Assembly: GCF_003597395.2 (NCBI RefSeq)
Contig: NC_133778.1
Location: 14,161,833-14,225,832, forward strand
Length of the DNA: 64,000 bases
Source: Chelonoidis abingdonii
Lineage: Eukaryota > Chordata > Testudines > Testudinidae
Direction: 5' to 3'
Shown: positions 23,640 through 35,304 of the stretch, piece by piece
Layout of the letters: each line of letters begins with the position of its first letter
How positions within the stretch are numbered: the first letter of the stretch is position 1
Made by a program: the position numbers and the translations under genes
The notes under the pieces: model-generated
The model's input: the letters and a program-made list of their open reading frames with translations, nothing else
Told to the model about the DNA's origin: nothing
The model's database searches: none

Positions 23640-25320
23640 GAAGCAACAGTGGAAGGCACAGGGTCCAAAATGTTCCCCTCACTGCTTGTCTGTCACGCCA
23701 AATGAAGTCAAGAAGTGGTGTGCTCAAATGGTCAAAGTTAGAATTTGGCTGCACAGAGAAATGAGGAGGAAAAAACATCTGGATTCGGTAGCTCTCTGTA
23801 CTATATCCTGATTATGAGGAAGGCTACATATTAAAGGTTTCCAAAGCATGGTTAACACTAGTAACACCGACACAACAGGAAACCATCAATCAAGAGTCAA
23901 ACTGCTATTCACTGGGTTTATCCAAGTGTAAAAATCGTATCACCAGCAGATATTACACCTAACTCCAGGGAATATAATGTAACACCTAGTTTTTAGGAAT
24001 CCCATAAATCTTTGAAGCTTCTGCTGACCACGGCTGTAATGATGATGAAATATCATTCCTCCTTTGTTCTGTTACATCCCCAAGCACCACAAGAAGAAAA
24101 AAAGAAAGGAAGTCTGAATGTTATGTACTCTCCAAAAAAAGCTGTTCCAAAAGGAAATATTCTGCCTGAGCCCATCAGAGATCTTTAAGGTCTTTTGTCA
24201 TATCTGACCCCAGTGTTTTAGAATGTAATCAATCAGGATATGCCAGGTCCTCAGCCTAGCTCTAATGATTATTATGGCCAATGAGCTAAGATGATTTACA
24301 CCAGCTGATTATATTACCCAGTGTCCTAAGGGAAAGAGCATTATGTGTTCCTCCACAGAAATGAAGTGAGTAAAGTATTGTTTAAGAAAAAAAAAAAGAG
24401 AGAGAGAGAGAAATTCAGTTGACACCATTTAATGCCATCAAAAGATTTCCATGGCATGCTCTCTTTCAGACAGGGTACCACAATGCATTTTTAAAAAATA
24501 AAAACAGAAAACCTTTCCTGAATCAAACAAGGATTTAGCTTCCAGCTAACAGCTGTCTGTCAGCATCACTGCATCAAACCTGAGTCACAAAACAACTTTT
24601 TGGTTATAGAAAAAAATATATTTCATTTTACCCTGGTGTTGGCCTCCTGCTTCTGTGTCCAGGTGAGGAGAAGGAGAAGAGGATAAAAGCTCCTGATAAG
24701 TGTTTTCCAAACTGATTAAACCACCAGTCTCCAGCTACCTTCCATCTGGCAATAAGACAGCAGCTCTGGGCTGCCAAACGGGAGACAGAAGAAAGGGAGG
24801 ATTTTAAATTTTCAAAAGTTGTTGCCTGATTTTCAAAAGTGACATCTAATTTGGGTGCCCAAATACTGCCTCTCTCCTCCTTTAATAGTATTAGGCACTT
24901 GGGCCTGTGTATATTTGCACACCTGACCTGGGCACACAAACCCAGATGCACAAGTGAATGTCAGGGTTGTGCATATGCCTATTCTTGGGTACACAGAAAA
25001 TCTCCTCTTGCTTATGCATATTAGAGGGTTTGCTTATGTAATTCATGCATGTGGCCTTTTGAAAAGAGGGCCTTGCTGTTCAGCCTATCTTGTCCTGCCC
25101 CTTTGCATTTGCTGTGCCATATTGCCAGCATTTGCGACAAAGTTATAGATGAACTTATTTAGTTTTAAAAAAAAGCCTACTCTCTAAAAGCAGACACTAG
25201 CGGCGCTTGATACTGGCTCCCACCACATCATAGGGATATAATCTTTTGTAATCCTGACCAATGGCACATGACTGGGAGCAAGATAAAAAGATCAGTCCCT
25301 TTTTAGAACTTTTGTGCAGC
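23640..25320. other. Unique sequence, nothing recognised
   Basis: No supported gene. A run of A followed by (AG)n lies at 24387-24413. 'CTGATTTTCAAAAGTGACATC' words at 24829-24850 hint at a degenerate foldback piece. Confidence 0.4.
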
Positions 25321-25322
25321 AC

Positions 25323-25623
25323 AGGGCTTGTCTACTCTGGCCTGCTAAATCGGCACCGCTGTGATCGATGCAGTGGCGTCAATTCATCGGGTCTGGTGAA
25401 GACATAATATGTCAATGACAGAGCACTCTCATGTCAACTTCAGTGCTCCACCACCCTGAGAGGCGGAAGCTAAGTCAGCAGAAGAGAATCTCCGCCCAGT
25501 ATAGCGCAATGTAGACACTGCATTAGGTCAATGTAAGCTACATCGCTCGGGGCGGGTGGTGATTTTTTCATACCCGTAAGCAATGTAACTTACATTGACA
25601 TAAGCGGCAGTGAAGACAAGGCC
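25323..25623. mobile_element. MITE with CTTGTCTACTCTGG end
   Basis: The left end 'AGGGCTTGTCTACTCTGG' and right end 'AGTGAAGACAAGGCC' are imperfect inverted copies. Internal words 'GTCTGGTGAAGACAT', 'TGCATTAGGTCAATGTAAGC' and 'ATAGCGCAATGTAGACACTG' recur, inverted, in the element at 25776-25991. This shows that both belong to one non-autonomous family, lying here in opposite orientations. Confidence 0.65.
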
Positions 25624-25775
25624 GCACCCTTGTTATGTGGCATCAGAAGAAACATGACTGGCTCAAGTGGAGCCATCTGAATCCATGAGCCTGGAAAGGA
25701 ACCTGGCAGAAGAATTAACGGAGGTGGTTGCAGTAGTTCTAAACTGTTCTAGAAGCAAGTGAATGGGAAATCTGA

Positions 25776-25991
25776 AGCCTTGTCTACACTAATGCTGTAA
25801 GTCGATCTAAGTTACACTAGTAACTTAAGTCGACGTAACTTACATCAACATAAAGCGGTGTCTACACTGTGCTATGTCAACGGGAGAGCGCTTTCCCATT
25901 GACTTAGCACATCTTCACCAGACCTGCTAAATCAATGCTGCTGCCTCAATGTCAGCGGTGCCAACTTAGATACGTAGCAAAGACCTGCCTT
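25776..25991. mobile_element. MITE, same family, opposite orientation
   Basis: It starts 'GCCTTGTCTACACTAATGC' and ends 'GTAGCAAAGACCTGCC'. The interior 'AGCGGTGTCTACACTGTGC' and 'CACCAGACCTGCTAAATC' is the reverse complement of words in 25323-25623. The palindromic stretch 'AAGTTACACTAGTAACTT' lies at 25809-25826. Confidence 0.65.
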
Positions 25992-26215
25992 GATAGAGTG
26001 AAATCATCTGCACTGCTGTATCTTGCAGGCCCAGAAGCAACAATACAGTCTACAGTGTGAATGTGCAAAGGAATGCCATCAAATGTTGCAATATTTATGG
26101 AAACATCTCTAGAACTTTATTCTCCTCCATTATCCCACTACACAAGAAATTCACCCAAGTGCACAAGGAGCTGCAACACTGCAAAGCCGACTTTAATTTT
26201 GAACATGTTGCTTAC

Positions 26216-26356
26216 AGGTGAGATTTTCAAAAGCACTTAAGTGACTTCAGTGAGTCTCACAGACTTTCAATGGGAATTGTGCTCTTAAATCATCTAAGCT
26301 CTTCTGAAATCCCACCCCGTACTCCCTAAACCACCCAGACGCTTTGGAAAATCCCA
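26216..26356. repeat. Short foldback element, GATTTTCAAAAG type
   Basis: It contains 'GAGATTTTCAAAAGCACTTA' at the left, 'TTTCAATGGGAATTGTGC' in the middle and 'CTCTTCTGAAATCCCACC' at the right. The ends are imperfect inverted copies. Confidence 0.5.
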
Positions 26357-26593
26357 GCCTAAGTAGACAGGGATTTGCGTCGACATCTGCATTGGGTGAT
26401 TTTTCTCATCCCTGCTTCATTTTTTCTATGTAATTTTATCCATTTCACCTTCAAAGTATGCTGCTAACCAGTCATGCCACTTTACTCTATAATTTTTAAT
26501 ATACGTGCTCTCCTGTTTGCCATTAAAATCATCATTTTCTAGTACCTCACCCACACGCAGTCATGTGAAAACACCACAGATGTTTGAAAACAC

Positions 26594-26722
26594 AGCACAC
26601 AACGGCCTGATTCTGGTCTCACATCAGATTTACTTTATTTAAATTAAATCTACTGACTTTAGTGAAGTATTACTCCAGATTCACACTGAGGAAAGAGAGC
26701 AAAATAAGACCTGTTACGTTAG
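26594..26722. repeat. Short foldback element, GGCCTGATTCTG type
   Basis: The left arm 'GGCCTGATTCTGGTCTCAC' is clear. The right arm 'GAGCAAAATAAGACCTG' is diverged. The centre carries 'TACTGACTTTAGTGAAGTA'. Confidence 0.5.
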
Positions 26723-27109
26723 GCTTCTCGCTGAATTAGTCATCCTAACACAAGAAATGTTTTAAACTATTAAATCCCCTGGCAAATTAAAAACAACTCA
26801 TCGTAACACATTCAAATTGAAAAGACATCAAGTGTTGATGGAGAGCTTCTTATCCTTAACAACAAAGGCTTCCATTCCAGTAGGACACCCTTCCTTGAGT
26901 GCTGAAATAGTACCAGACTAGTAAAGAGCCTGAACAGTAAAAGACTGTCTTCCTTTTTAAATATTAAATATGATAGCAATTGAAATTAAGCACTGTTCTC
27001 TTGGAAGGTTTGACTCTTTATGGCAGACTATAAGCAATGTCCCTGATCTTCTGCCATTGCAGAAGTTTGCCTCAGAATTAAGATGCTGCTGCAAAATTCA
27101 CTAGGTTGT

Positions 27110-27315
27110 ATTTTAAAGGTCAGCTCCTTAGCTGGCGTAAATCAGCAAGGCCCTATTGACTTCAGTGGTGAACGGTTGGCCCTATCAGTTCTTCTTGGTC
27201 TTCAGTTGCTTGCTTGTGTGTATAAAGGAATGCAGATACGGAACCAGAACCAGATCCCCAGCTGGTGTAGATCAGCTTCACTCCACTGATGTAATTTCCT
27301 GATCTGTTGACATCA
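27110..27315. repeat. Short repeat scraps
   Basis: Two pieces lie at 27118-27185 ('TAGCTGGCGTAAATCAGC' ... 'GACTTCAGTGG') and 27250-27315 ('AGCTGGTGTAGATCAGC'). They resemble each other and the old repeat words at 11160 and 2195. They may be two copies of one element in tandem. Confidence 0.4.
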
Positions 27316-27829
27316 GTGGCAAGACTCACATTGATTTTTATGCAGCAGGTTCAGGCTCACTACATACTAAGATCCCTCCCTTCCCCTGTGCAAGAATTCT
27401 GTTAACACCTGTGCATTCTGAAAGGTATTTTGTTTACATCAATACAGTGTTAGTTTGTACTGTACTTCCTCCACCGGCCAATCATACAAGGGGAGGGGAT
27501 ATTCCTCAATATTCCATTGTCTCAATAAAAGCTCCCACAGCGTCTCTTGAATTTCTGGGCATGCAACCACTTAGATGCTGCCCTGCAGTTCCTATCTGCA
27601 TGCACACCCCATCCCCTCCATGGATTGCAACCTGAAATGCCCCCTCAATATTACTGGTGAAAAGAAATCAAGACTGGAACATGCAAGTTGAGCCCTTTTG
27701 TTTTCTTTTACAGAGCTAAAGGCAGCTGGAATTTGGTGAATTCAAGGTGGTGGGATTAGCAGTGGCTAGAGGATTACATAATTCTTGCTACAGAATCTAA
27801 CCATAAAAATACGAGAAGGCTAGAGACCT

Positions 27830-28010
27830 TGTATAAGATTTTCAGAAGATATCAGTGATATTGTGCACCCAACAAGTTAGAGGGGAGGTGATTTTCAGAA
27901 GGTGGGTGGTCTCAGCACAGTCTGAAAATCAAGCCACTCTAAGGTGTCAAGTTGAGCACCCCAAAATTAAGGCACCTAAAATCACTAGTCACTTGAAAAT
28001 GTTGGCACTA
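27830..28010. repeat. Foldback element, GATTTTCAGA type
   Basis: 'AAGATTTTCAGAAG', 'GTGATTTTCAGAAGGTGG', 'CAGTCTGAAAATCAAGCC' and 'CTTGAAAATGTTGGC' occur in the order of an old inverted-repeat element, possibly two nested ones. Confidence 0.4.
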
Positions 28011-30530
28011 GACTATTAAGAAATACAGAAGTTACAGTAAAAGTGGGGAAACTTATCTTGGTATTGTTTGATCTTCAGATTAAAAGGCAAGAGCACAACA
28101 GCATTTACTTATTCATCTTTTTAACAAAATTTAAAAAATAGGCCACAGCTAGGCATCAAGCAGCAATAAATTCTCATTAGTCGGCCATGCTAGATTCTGT
28201 GCCTCAAAACAGTCTATTTTACTTCTATCCCCACCTCACCCACCAAAAGCCAATATGATTAATTGAAAAGTCATGGCACATTCAAAGGAACAAACATATG
28301 AATACCGCGTCCCTGCATTCGGTATCATTATACTGCATGGTAATTGCTGGGTCTGATTTACATCTATCTATGTGTACCTAGCAGCATGGGAACTAAACCA
28401 AATGCTACTTGCACTAATTTAGGTACAGAATGTGTTTTTTTCCTCACTACTTCATTTTCTCCTCTTTTTTGACATAATACTACAAACTAATAGTCACTGC
28501 ACTCCTGTTTGAATTGATTTACACATAAAACCAAAATGATGGGAATCACTTAAGTAAACCTGGAATGGGTAAAAAGAAAAGCCATCTGTTACCACAATTT
28601 TTACAGAAAAACTCTAGTAAATATACATAGTGGTCTCTATTAAAAAGTCAGCATCTGCCAACTGTTAGTGCACAGCAGTCCTGGAGATAACACAGTTGTT
28701 CCACTACAATTGGAGTTGGAAATAACGGCTGTATCTTGGTCTTCCATGTGCTGTAAATGGTCAGTAAAGGACAACTTCAGGGGTGGGCACTGTACTAGTG
28801 CACTCACTGATGATGTAAAGGAAACAAAAATATTCTGTAATATCATCTTTACGAAGATACCAAACTCTTTGCAACAGTGCTGTATCTTTCATTCCAAGAA
28901 AAAAAACATTCACTGCTTCAGCTGAGCAATTCTTCACTGTAATTGGCAGGTGAAGGCTCTACTGGCCACAAATCAAAGAGGATTTTCATATATATTTTTG
29001 GAGTGAACTGTAGTGTCTAGGGTTGTCAATTAAGCACGTTTCGTATGCATAAAAAGTCCCCTATTGAATCACAGAATAGGTACAGCTCAGACAGGATCAG
29101 GGCAAGTCCCACTGTGCCAATAATGCCTGGTTATGTTCCTAAACCCTAATTTAGAGGAATCATTTAAGGATAGCAGAGTATTTACTTCTCCATCACCTCC
29201 CTGCTCAGATATGCAGCGAGGTTCCCTATTAGCACCAGGAGTTTTTGTAACCTGAGCAACTGTCCATGTGGAAATGAATTAAAACCATCAGCTCATTGCT
29301 GAAAGACCAACGCACAGGCATCAGAGGTCACAATATCCAGTCATTAGTTACCTGGGCTGGCTTTGAACCAATAATCTAGATATAAAATATTCTACACCCA
29401 TTACCAATTCCAGTGCCATCCTGTTCCACTAGGTGAAACTGTTACCAAGGGACATAAGCTGTTTTCTACCTGCCATCTAAATGATAGACTCGTTAAAATA
29501 AAAGATCGAAAAAAACATTGGTCAGATTACTGAATCCATCTCTTTGCCACACATAGTCTCCATATATTGGGCATGTTTGAAACATTCCCTCATCATCAAG
29601 ATATCTATTTCACTTGGTTTCCTAATGGCTAATGTCCACAGGACACAACTACGTAACTCCTTACGGACCTAATAATCAACGTACACTGGCTTTGCAGGAG
29701 ACCGACATCTTCTGGAATCGAGTTGTTCCATATGACCATCCCCACTACCACTGCCATGTCTCTTAACAAATTATCCATTTTCCCCCACTTCCTTGACCTC
29801 ACCCAGGTGATCTCCATGCCAACATGCTTCCATGGATACTTATTTGGACGGGTGAGTGAACGTCAATCAAACTTTAGCAAGGCTAGTAAGAGAGGAGAGC
29901 AATGCACAGAACATGTGGGGAGAAAGCTCTGCAAAGGGAATCTCAAAGAAGTACTCTCATTTATCCCCTCCCATAGAATTCTTCATGGGAAGGGGCAATT
30001 GGGCCCATTCGCTGGCTTATTTTGGCTGCGGTTCCATTTTCCAACTGCGCTTATTAAAATGGCACCTTGGTATAAATGTCTAATAATATCTTCACTGCAA
30101 CACATGTTTTCTTAGTAAGGTCTGAGGCATCTCATTTAATCTGAGCTAGTGCAATCTAATACCTCTCTCAAGGAAGTGGGTTGTTTGGGTTGGGTTTGGG
30201 TTTTTTGTAATTGTGATTAGAGCTATGGGCTTTTTTCCCTCAGCCTTCCCAGTTATTTAAAGTTATGTATGGAGAATGAGGGAGGAGGTGCAAGGGAAGG
30301 TATATGACAACATTAAGCATTAAGGAAAAGCAGCCAATACATTTTTCCCATTATTGATCTCCAGGGCTGTTATTGCTACAAATGCTTTCATAAAGCTCTG
30401 AAAGAGACCAGAGGTACCATCTTGTACAGCAATAGGATCTGTGCTAAAATGACTCTCATCTATGCTATACAGAAGGGTGAAGTACGGTATATAAAAGAGC
30501 AAATTGGAGTTTACTGAAAGGATTGACATT
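28011..30530. other. Unique sequence, nothing recognised
   Basis: No supported gene or repeat. The 130-codon frame at 29723-30115 has no domain, no known family look and an overlapping second frame. It is not called. Confidence 0.4.
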
Positions 30531-30532
30531 AA

Positions 30533-30610
30533 AGCCCCAATATAGCAAAGCATTTAAGCACTTGTTTAAGTGCTTTGTTGAATAGGGATGGACTACTGAA
30601 TCAGGGCTCA
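30533..30610. repeat. Very short foldback element
   Basis: The centre 'AAGCACTTGTTTAAGTGCTT' is a near-perfect palindrome. The flanks 'AAGCCCCAATATAGC' and 'GAATCAGGGCTCA' pair poorly. It probably belongs to the same class as the other short inverted-repeat elements. Confidence 0.45.
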
Positions 30611-30814
30611 AAATACCAGTAAGCTTTTTGGCACATCATACAGCTGGGTCTTTTCCCCATTCTAGTAAATTCAGTTCTTCATTAGAATGTAGATAAATGT
30701 AATTAGAGGTGATACAAAATGTTATCTGTTTAAATCCCTTAGGCACAGCCTCACTTATTTGTTCTGTCTTGCTGTTTCTTGCATGGGAAATAATGTTCCT
30801 CTTAAAGAACACAT

Positions 30815-31030
30815 GAGGAAGAGTTGTCCAGTGGTTAAAGCACTACCCTCTAGGACTTGGGAGCCCCGGGGTCAACTTCTTATGTGGCCTGAGGCAAGTT
30901 ATTCATCCTCTGTGTGCCCCAATTCCCCATCTATAAAACGGGAATCGCAGCACTGTTCTACCTCACAAAGGTGATGTGAGGATAAATATATTAAAGATTG
31001 TGGTAATGGGGGCCACATAGGTACTATCGA
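30815..31030 (+). mobile_element. tRNA-derived SINE
   Basis: The head is 'TCCAGTGGTTAAAGCACTA' (A-box like) and 'CCCCGGGGTCAACTTC' (B-box like). The body is 'GGCAAGTTATTCATCC', 'CCCCAATTCCCCATCTATAA', and 'CCTCACAAAGGTGATGTGAGG', and the tail is 'ATTAAAGATTGTGG' then 'GGGGGCCACATAGGTAC'. The order and tail fit chelonian tRNA-headed SINEs with a LINE-like 3' end. Confidence 0.82.
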
Positions 31031-31621
31031 CAGAAAAATGCCCCTGAGCTAGGCCATAATCAGGCCAGGGTGAGCGGGGCAGCTGCCCAGGGTGCAAAGC
31101 TGTGGGGGGGGCAGAAAAATGACAAAAAACCACAAGGGGGCACAAATATGCTTGCTTTCCCCAGGTGCTAAAATGCCTAATTACAGCTCTTCCTTTCTCT
31201 GACTGCAGTGAAACAGTTAACACCCTGTCAAAATTACACTAAGATCTGGCAAAAAAAAATAAATCCTTTGTTACTGAGCTCTTACATATGGAACTTGCTA
31301 GCAAAGGTTTCACAGCGATATTCCAGGCTCTGTAGATCGATGGGAATGCACTGTAAACCAAAGGAAATGCCACCTGAATAGCAGGGGGCCAATGTTGGTC
31401 AAAGCCAACCGTGCTTTGGAATCTGAATGACTGGTTGCACACACTCAAATGCAGTATTCAACCTTATTGAGTAAGAGCCTGTACATTTGTTAAGAGCTCA
31501 TACAGCGAGTGGACATAACAAGATGTAAAAGCAGCTGCTTCAAATTATATGGTGCCCCCAAGGTCTCTATTCTTGTCACATGGTGACTCACAAAGAGTTT
31601 TAGTTTTAAGCTCCAAAACTG

Positions 31622-31737
31622 CGTGCTTGATCCTGCAAAACATGACAAGTACTCTGTCCCCAAGACAGCACATGCTTAATTTTAAGCACAGGAACAATCC
31701 CCAGGTACAAAGCACCATGCAGGATCAAGCCATGCTG
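31622..31737. repeat. Palindromic element, CTTGATCCTGCA type
   Basis: The left end 'GTGCTTGATCCTGCAAAAC' and right end 'CATGCAGGATCAAGCCATG' are strong inverted copies. The element is about 116 bp with centre 'CATGCTTAATTTTAAGCA', itself palindromic. Confidence 0.65.
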
Positions 31738-32555
31738 TAGCAAGAACATGGAAATCCAAGTGTATTTATTAAGGGGGTACTTCAATAGTGGGTGTTACGA
31801 AATCCCTTACTGAGTTATCAGGAAAGGTTCAAAAGAGATGCAGGAAAGGTCCCCCAGCTGCAGAGCTGGCCTGTACCTTAAAAAGCAGAGACTTTAACAT
31901 TCTTACCTGAGACAACATTTTTTTCCAATGCTTTTTCTCTGGGAGCAGGAGATGCCATAGTGTTTGTCGATACCTACTGGACTTCATTTTAGGACATGTG
32001 AAGGGGTGTGTTGTAAAAGCTTCTTTTTATATATTTAGAGAGCACCACCTGGTGGTAGGAATGCACTATTTCCAGGGAAGAGTGGAGAATTGCTAAATAT
32101 TGGTTGGATGGTATTAATTCTGGTTTCTCAGCGGTGGCAGAGGAAGTATGTGGAGCAATATATCTTTGGTGTCAGTTGGGAAGCCTTTGGCATCAAAACT
32201 GCTATATACAATATATAGCAGGATAGATCGTTATTCACCACCAGCTTATTCAGTCATACACCCTGGTGCAATGTCCTGGTGACAGAAACTCTACAAGGGG
32301 GGGCTCCATGCTGTGTTGACAGGCTACCGCTGTAACTTCGCTGATAGGAAATAGGGTACTAGAGGGGTGTGAGAGTCACAAAATGGGTGTTGGGAGGGTT
32401 TACTGGACAGTGGAATGATTCAGTGACTCCTGTCAGAGGCTCCTAGTGGTGAATGCCCTGTAGATCGTCAGTGGGAATTTAAGCTCCTCCTCTGAGGAAC
32501 CCTCCTGGGGTCAGTGGCAGGCAGATTTCCAGCTCTCCAAAAAGTATCTCTCTGT
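31738..32555. other. Unique sequence, nothing recognised
   Basis: No supported feature. It is somewhat GC-richer than the surroundings at 32280-32540. Confidence 0.4.
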
Positions 32556-32559
32556 CAAG

Positions 32560-32795
32560 GCACTTAGTGTTCCTATCATTGCAACATTTGAGCACCTCAC
32601 AAGCAAATTACCTGATACTAACAATACCCCTCCAAGGTAGGGATGTTTATCTGCCTTTTACAAATGGGAAATTGAGGCACAGAAAGAAGGTGACTTGCCT
32701 AAGGTCAGACTGGAAGTTTGCATCAGAACCCAGACTCAAACTGAGGTCTCCTATAGCCCAGTCCAGTGTCTTAACACATGACCAACCTTCCCCCT
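32560..32795 (-). mobile_element. tRNA-derived SINE
   Basis: The plus strand reads 'TTGAGCACCTCACAAGC', 'AATACCCCTCCAAGGTAGGG', 'TTTTACAAATGGGAAATTG', 'AGGCACAGAAAGAAGGTGAC' and then a degenerate tRNA-like head at the right. It is the reverse of the 30815 copy. The open frame at 32567-32908 over it is accidental. Confidence 0.8.
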
Positions 32796-33065
32796 TGGCC
32801 TCATCAGGCTTAGCTGATGCCAGGTACTCAGCATCTGAACTTGTATGCGCTAAAAGCAAATATAATCCCTGCTGGACTGGGCAAGTTGTAGATCAAAAAA
32901 TATTTTGAGACTTTCCTGGCAGAATATCAGGGTATGGTATATTTTGGTGGATAAAATAGGTGATGTTTGCATCTCTGGGTCTGTCAAAGCAGTGGAGATC
33001 AAATCGATTTGGTGATATACATGCATTTCCTGAAGTTTAGCCATTTTGTGTGCTACATTTTATCA

Positions 33066-33101
33066 TAGCGCGTGCGCACACACACGCACACACACACACA
33101 G
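33066..33101. repeat. (CA)n microsatellite with CG interruptions
   Basis: An alternating purine-pyrimidine run 'GCGCGTGCGCACACACACGC' followed by (AC)n. It is a candidate Z-forming tract. Confidence 0.9.
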
Positions 33102-33530
33102 ATCTCAGGCTGTTTTTATATAGTTGGAACTCAATTGTTCCCAATTAAGTTACTCTTTACTTTCAGTGGTGTAGCTCAGAGGAGACTCCGTCCTAGGAAT
33201 TCCAAATATCTTTTGGGTTATCCACTTCCAATAGATCACACTTGGAACTCAAATGTTCAGAAAGAATTGTAATTTCAATATTGCAGCAAAATGTCTCTCA
33301 AACTAACCAGATTTACTATTCCATTATAAGACCACATGCAGAGAAATTATGTAACTATACATCCCTTAGCCAGAAAGCTGACAATGTAGTTTATTCATTT
33401 CAATTGCAAAAGTCATAAATATAGCAGGAAGGTGAAACAGAGGTTACAGTTTTACTACTTATAATTTTGCTCCTCTCTTCAGATCAGATGGTGAAGCTGA
33501 AAAAATTAAAGCCCATCAGACCTGGTATTC

Positions 33531-33560
33531 GGTGTGTGTGTGTGGTGTGTGTGTGTGTTT
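33531..33560. repeat. (TG)n microsatellite
   Basis: A (GT)n run with one GG interruption. Confidence 0.9.
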
Positions 33561-33660
33561 TCAAAATGTTCAAGAAAGAGAATATCCAGTACACTGAAAA
33601 GTCAAATATTTAAAGGGAAAGTATTGTAGGGTAGCATTATTTAACAAATATTTTATTAAT

Positions 33661-33882
33661 AAGAGGAGGTTACTTACCTGTAATTGAAGGTTCTTTGAGA
33701 TGTGTGGTCCCTATCTGTATTTCACATGTGGCAGTAAGGTGGAACTGAAGAGGTGTTGTCTCACACTACCTATTATTCTCTAGGCTGGAAGCCCGAGGGG
33801 ACACACTATGACTCTGAGGGTCAACGCACATGCGCACCCCACATAGGGACCATCACTTGAAGAAGAAACAGTAGTTCTACCA
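33661..33882. mobile_element. TIR element fragment with splice-donor-like end
   Basis: The left end 'AGGAGGTTACTTACCTGTAA' followed by 'GAAGGTTCTTTGAGATGTGT' is a well-known end of a very abundant chelonian repeat. The right arm is degenerate ('GACCATCACTTGAAGAAG'). Read on the minus strand, the end contains CAGGTAAGTAA, a perfect 5' splice-site consensus. The superfamily is unknown to me. Confidence 0.55.
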
Positions 33883-33889
33883 ACAACAA

Positions 33890-33990
33890 CAAATAACACT
33901 GTTCCATATCACCTTTCATTCAGAGATCACAAAGTGCTTTACAATTATTAAGTAAGGCTCACAACCCCTGACTGAAGCAGATCTACTGCA
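33890..33990 (-). mobile_element. SINE tail fragment
   Basis: 'CATTCAGAGATCACAAAGTG' then 'CTTTACAATTATTAAGTAAG' and 'CTCACAACCCC' is the reverse complement of the window's SINE tail. The head is missing. Confidence 0.55.
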
Positions 33991-34019
33991 TATATTGGGT
34001 ACAGATCAACAGCCTAACG

Positions 34020-34322
34020 CAGGGATAGGCAACCTATGGCATGGGTGCCAAAGGCGGCACACAAGCTGATTTTCAGTGGCACTCACACTGCCCGGGTTCT
34101 GGCCACCAGTCCGGGGGGCTCTGCTATTTAATTTCAAATGAAGCTTCTTAAACATTTTAAAAATCTTATTTACTTTACATACAATAGTTTAATTATATAT
34201 TATATACTTATAGAAAGAGACCTTCTAAAAATGTTAAAATCTATTATTGACACACGAAACCTCACATTAGAGTGAATAAATGAAGACTCGGCACACCATG
34301 TCTGAAAAGTTGCCAACCCCTG
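34020..34322 (+). mobile_element. hAT non-autonomous element, 303 bp
   Basis: It begins CAGGGATAGGCAACCTATGG and ends AAGTTGCCAACCCCTG, a hAT-type TIR pair. The interior is AT-rich with 'GGTGCCAAAGGCGGCAC', 'CTTCTTAAACATTTTAAAAA' and 'AGAGTGAATAAATGAAGAC'. Flanks GCCTAACG (34012-34019) and GGCCCTAA (34323-34330) look like a mutated 8-bp duplication offset by one base, but the match is weak. Confidence 0.8.
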
Positions 34323-34371
34323 GGCCCTAAGCAGTGATGAGCTGCCAATATATTAACAACCGGTTCCCTCC

Positions 34372-34870
34372 TCCTCACTCATGAGGGGGTCATGCCCCCC
34401 CACCCTCCCTGCTCNNNNNNNNNNNNNNNNNNNNNNNNNNNNNNNNNNNNNNNNNNNNNNNNNNNNNNNNNNNNNNNNNNNNNNNNNNNNNNNNNNNNNN
34501 NNNNNNNNNNNNNNNNNNNNNNNNNNNNNNNNNNNNNNNNNNNNNNNNNNNNNNNNNNNNNNCCCTGCCCCATCCAACCACCCCTTCTCTCTGTCCCTGA
34601 CTGCCCCTGGAATCTCTACCCCTGACTGTCCCCCACCGCCCCATCCAACCCCTTCTCCTTCCTGATTGCCCCCCTGGAACCCTTGCCCCCATTCAATCCC
34701 CCTGTTCCCTGCCCTCTGATGGACCCGACATTAATCCATCCCCACAATTACCCTGTCCTCTATCCAACATCCCACCCTGCTCCCTGCCCCCTTACTGCAC
34801 TGCCTGGAGGTGGGGGCCGGGCGGGGGCTGCAGGCCGGACCAGCTCAGCCAGGGGGGCGGGGGGGAGAGA
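34372..34870. repeat. Pyrimidine-rich tandem array with assembly gap
   Basis: C/T-rich sequence with recurring 'CTGACTGCCCC', 'CCCCATCCAACC' and 'CTGGAACCC' words lies on both sides of the gap. It turns into a G-rich stretch at 34806-34866. It is probably a variable minisatellite of about 35-40 bp period that the assembly could not close. Confidence 0.65.
34415..34562. other. Assembly gap (148 N)
   Basis: A run of 148 undetermined bases. All open frames crossing it are artefacts. Confidence 0.99.
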
Positions 34871-35304
34871 AATGGACTAGTTCCCTTTTTTGCTTCTAGG
34901 TAATGCATACAGATGGCCAAAAAGGAAAACTGAACTGTTTTGTAGTTTGTGTTTAACTTCAGTGATTAATTAATATTCTAACCACCCTCTTCCCATGATC
35001 CCAATAATCATTGTCTGATATTAGTTAGGCAAGTGGTAAGCTGAGACTTCTGCTTTTAATGCTAAACTCTGTTTTGCTATTTCATCCTCCCACCCAACCA
35101 CCCATCCCCCATTAGCCTGTTCTATCCAGCTGGGTGTCTTGCCTGACACCAAATCTACTGCTGAGGAGATGGCCCCAAAACGGTAAGATCTCTTGGGGCA
35201 GGGACTGTCTGCTGTGTAATTTGTTTGCGCAATGTCTAGCACAGTGAGGCTGTGATACTTGCCAGAGGTTCCTTGGCATGAATGATAATTAAATACATAG
35301 CTCT

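Noticed and set aside
29723..30115. 130-codon frame
   Set aside because: No recognisable family, and a second overlapping frame (29856-30083) is equally open.
30815..30900. tRNA gene
   Set aside because: A- and B-box-like sequences are present, but no cloverleaf can be formed and a SINE body follows directly.
34353..34692. Five frames crossing the N gap
   Set aside because: They consist largely of undetermined residues in a C/T-rich array.
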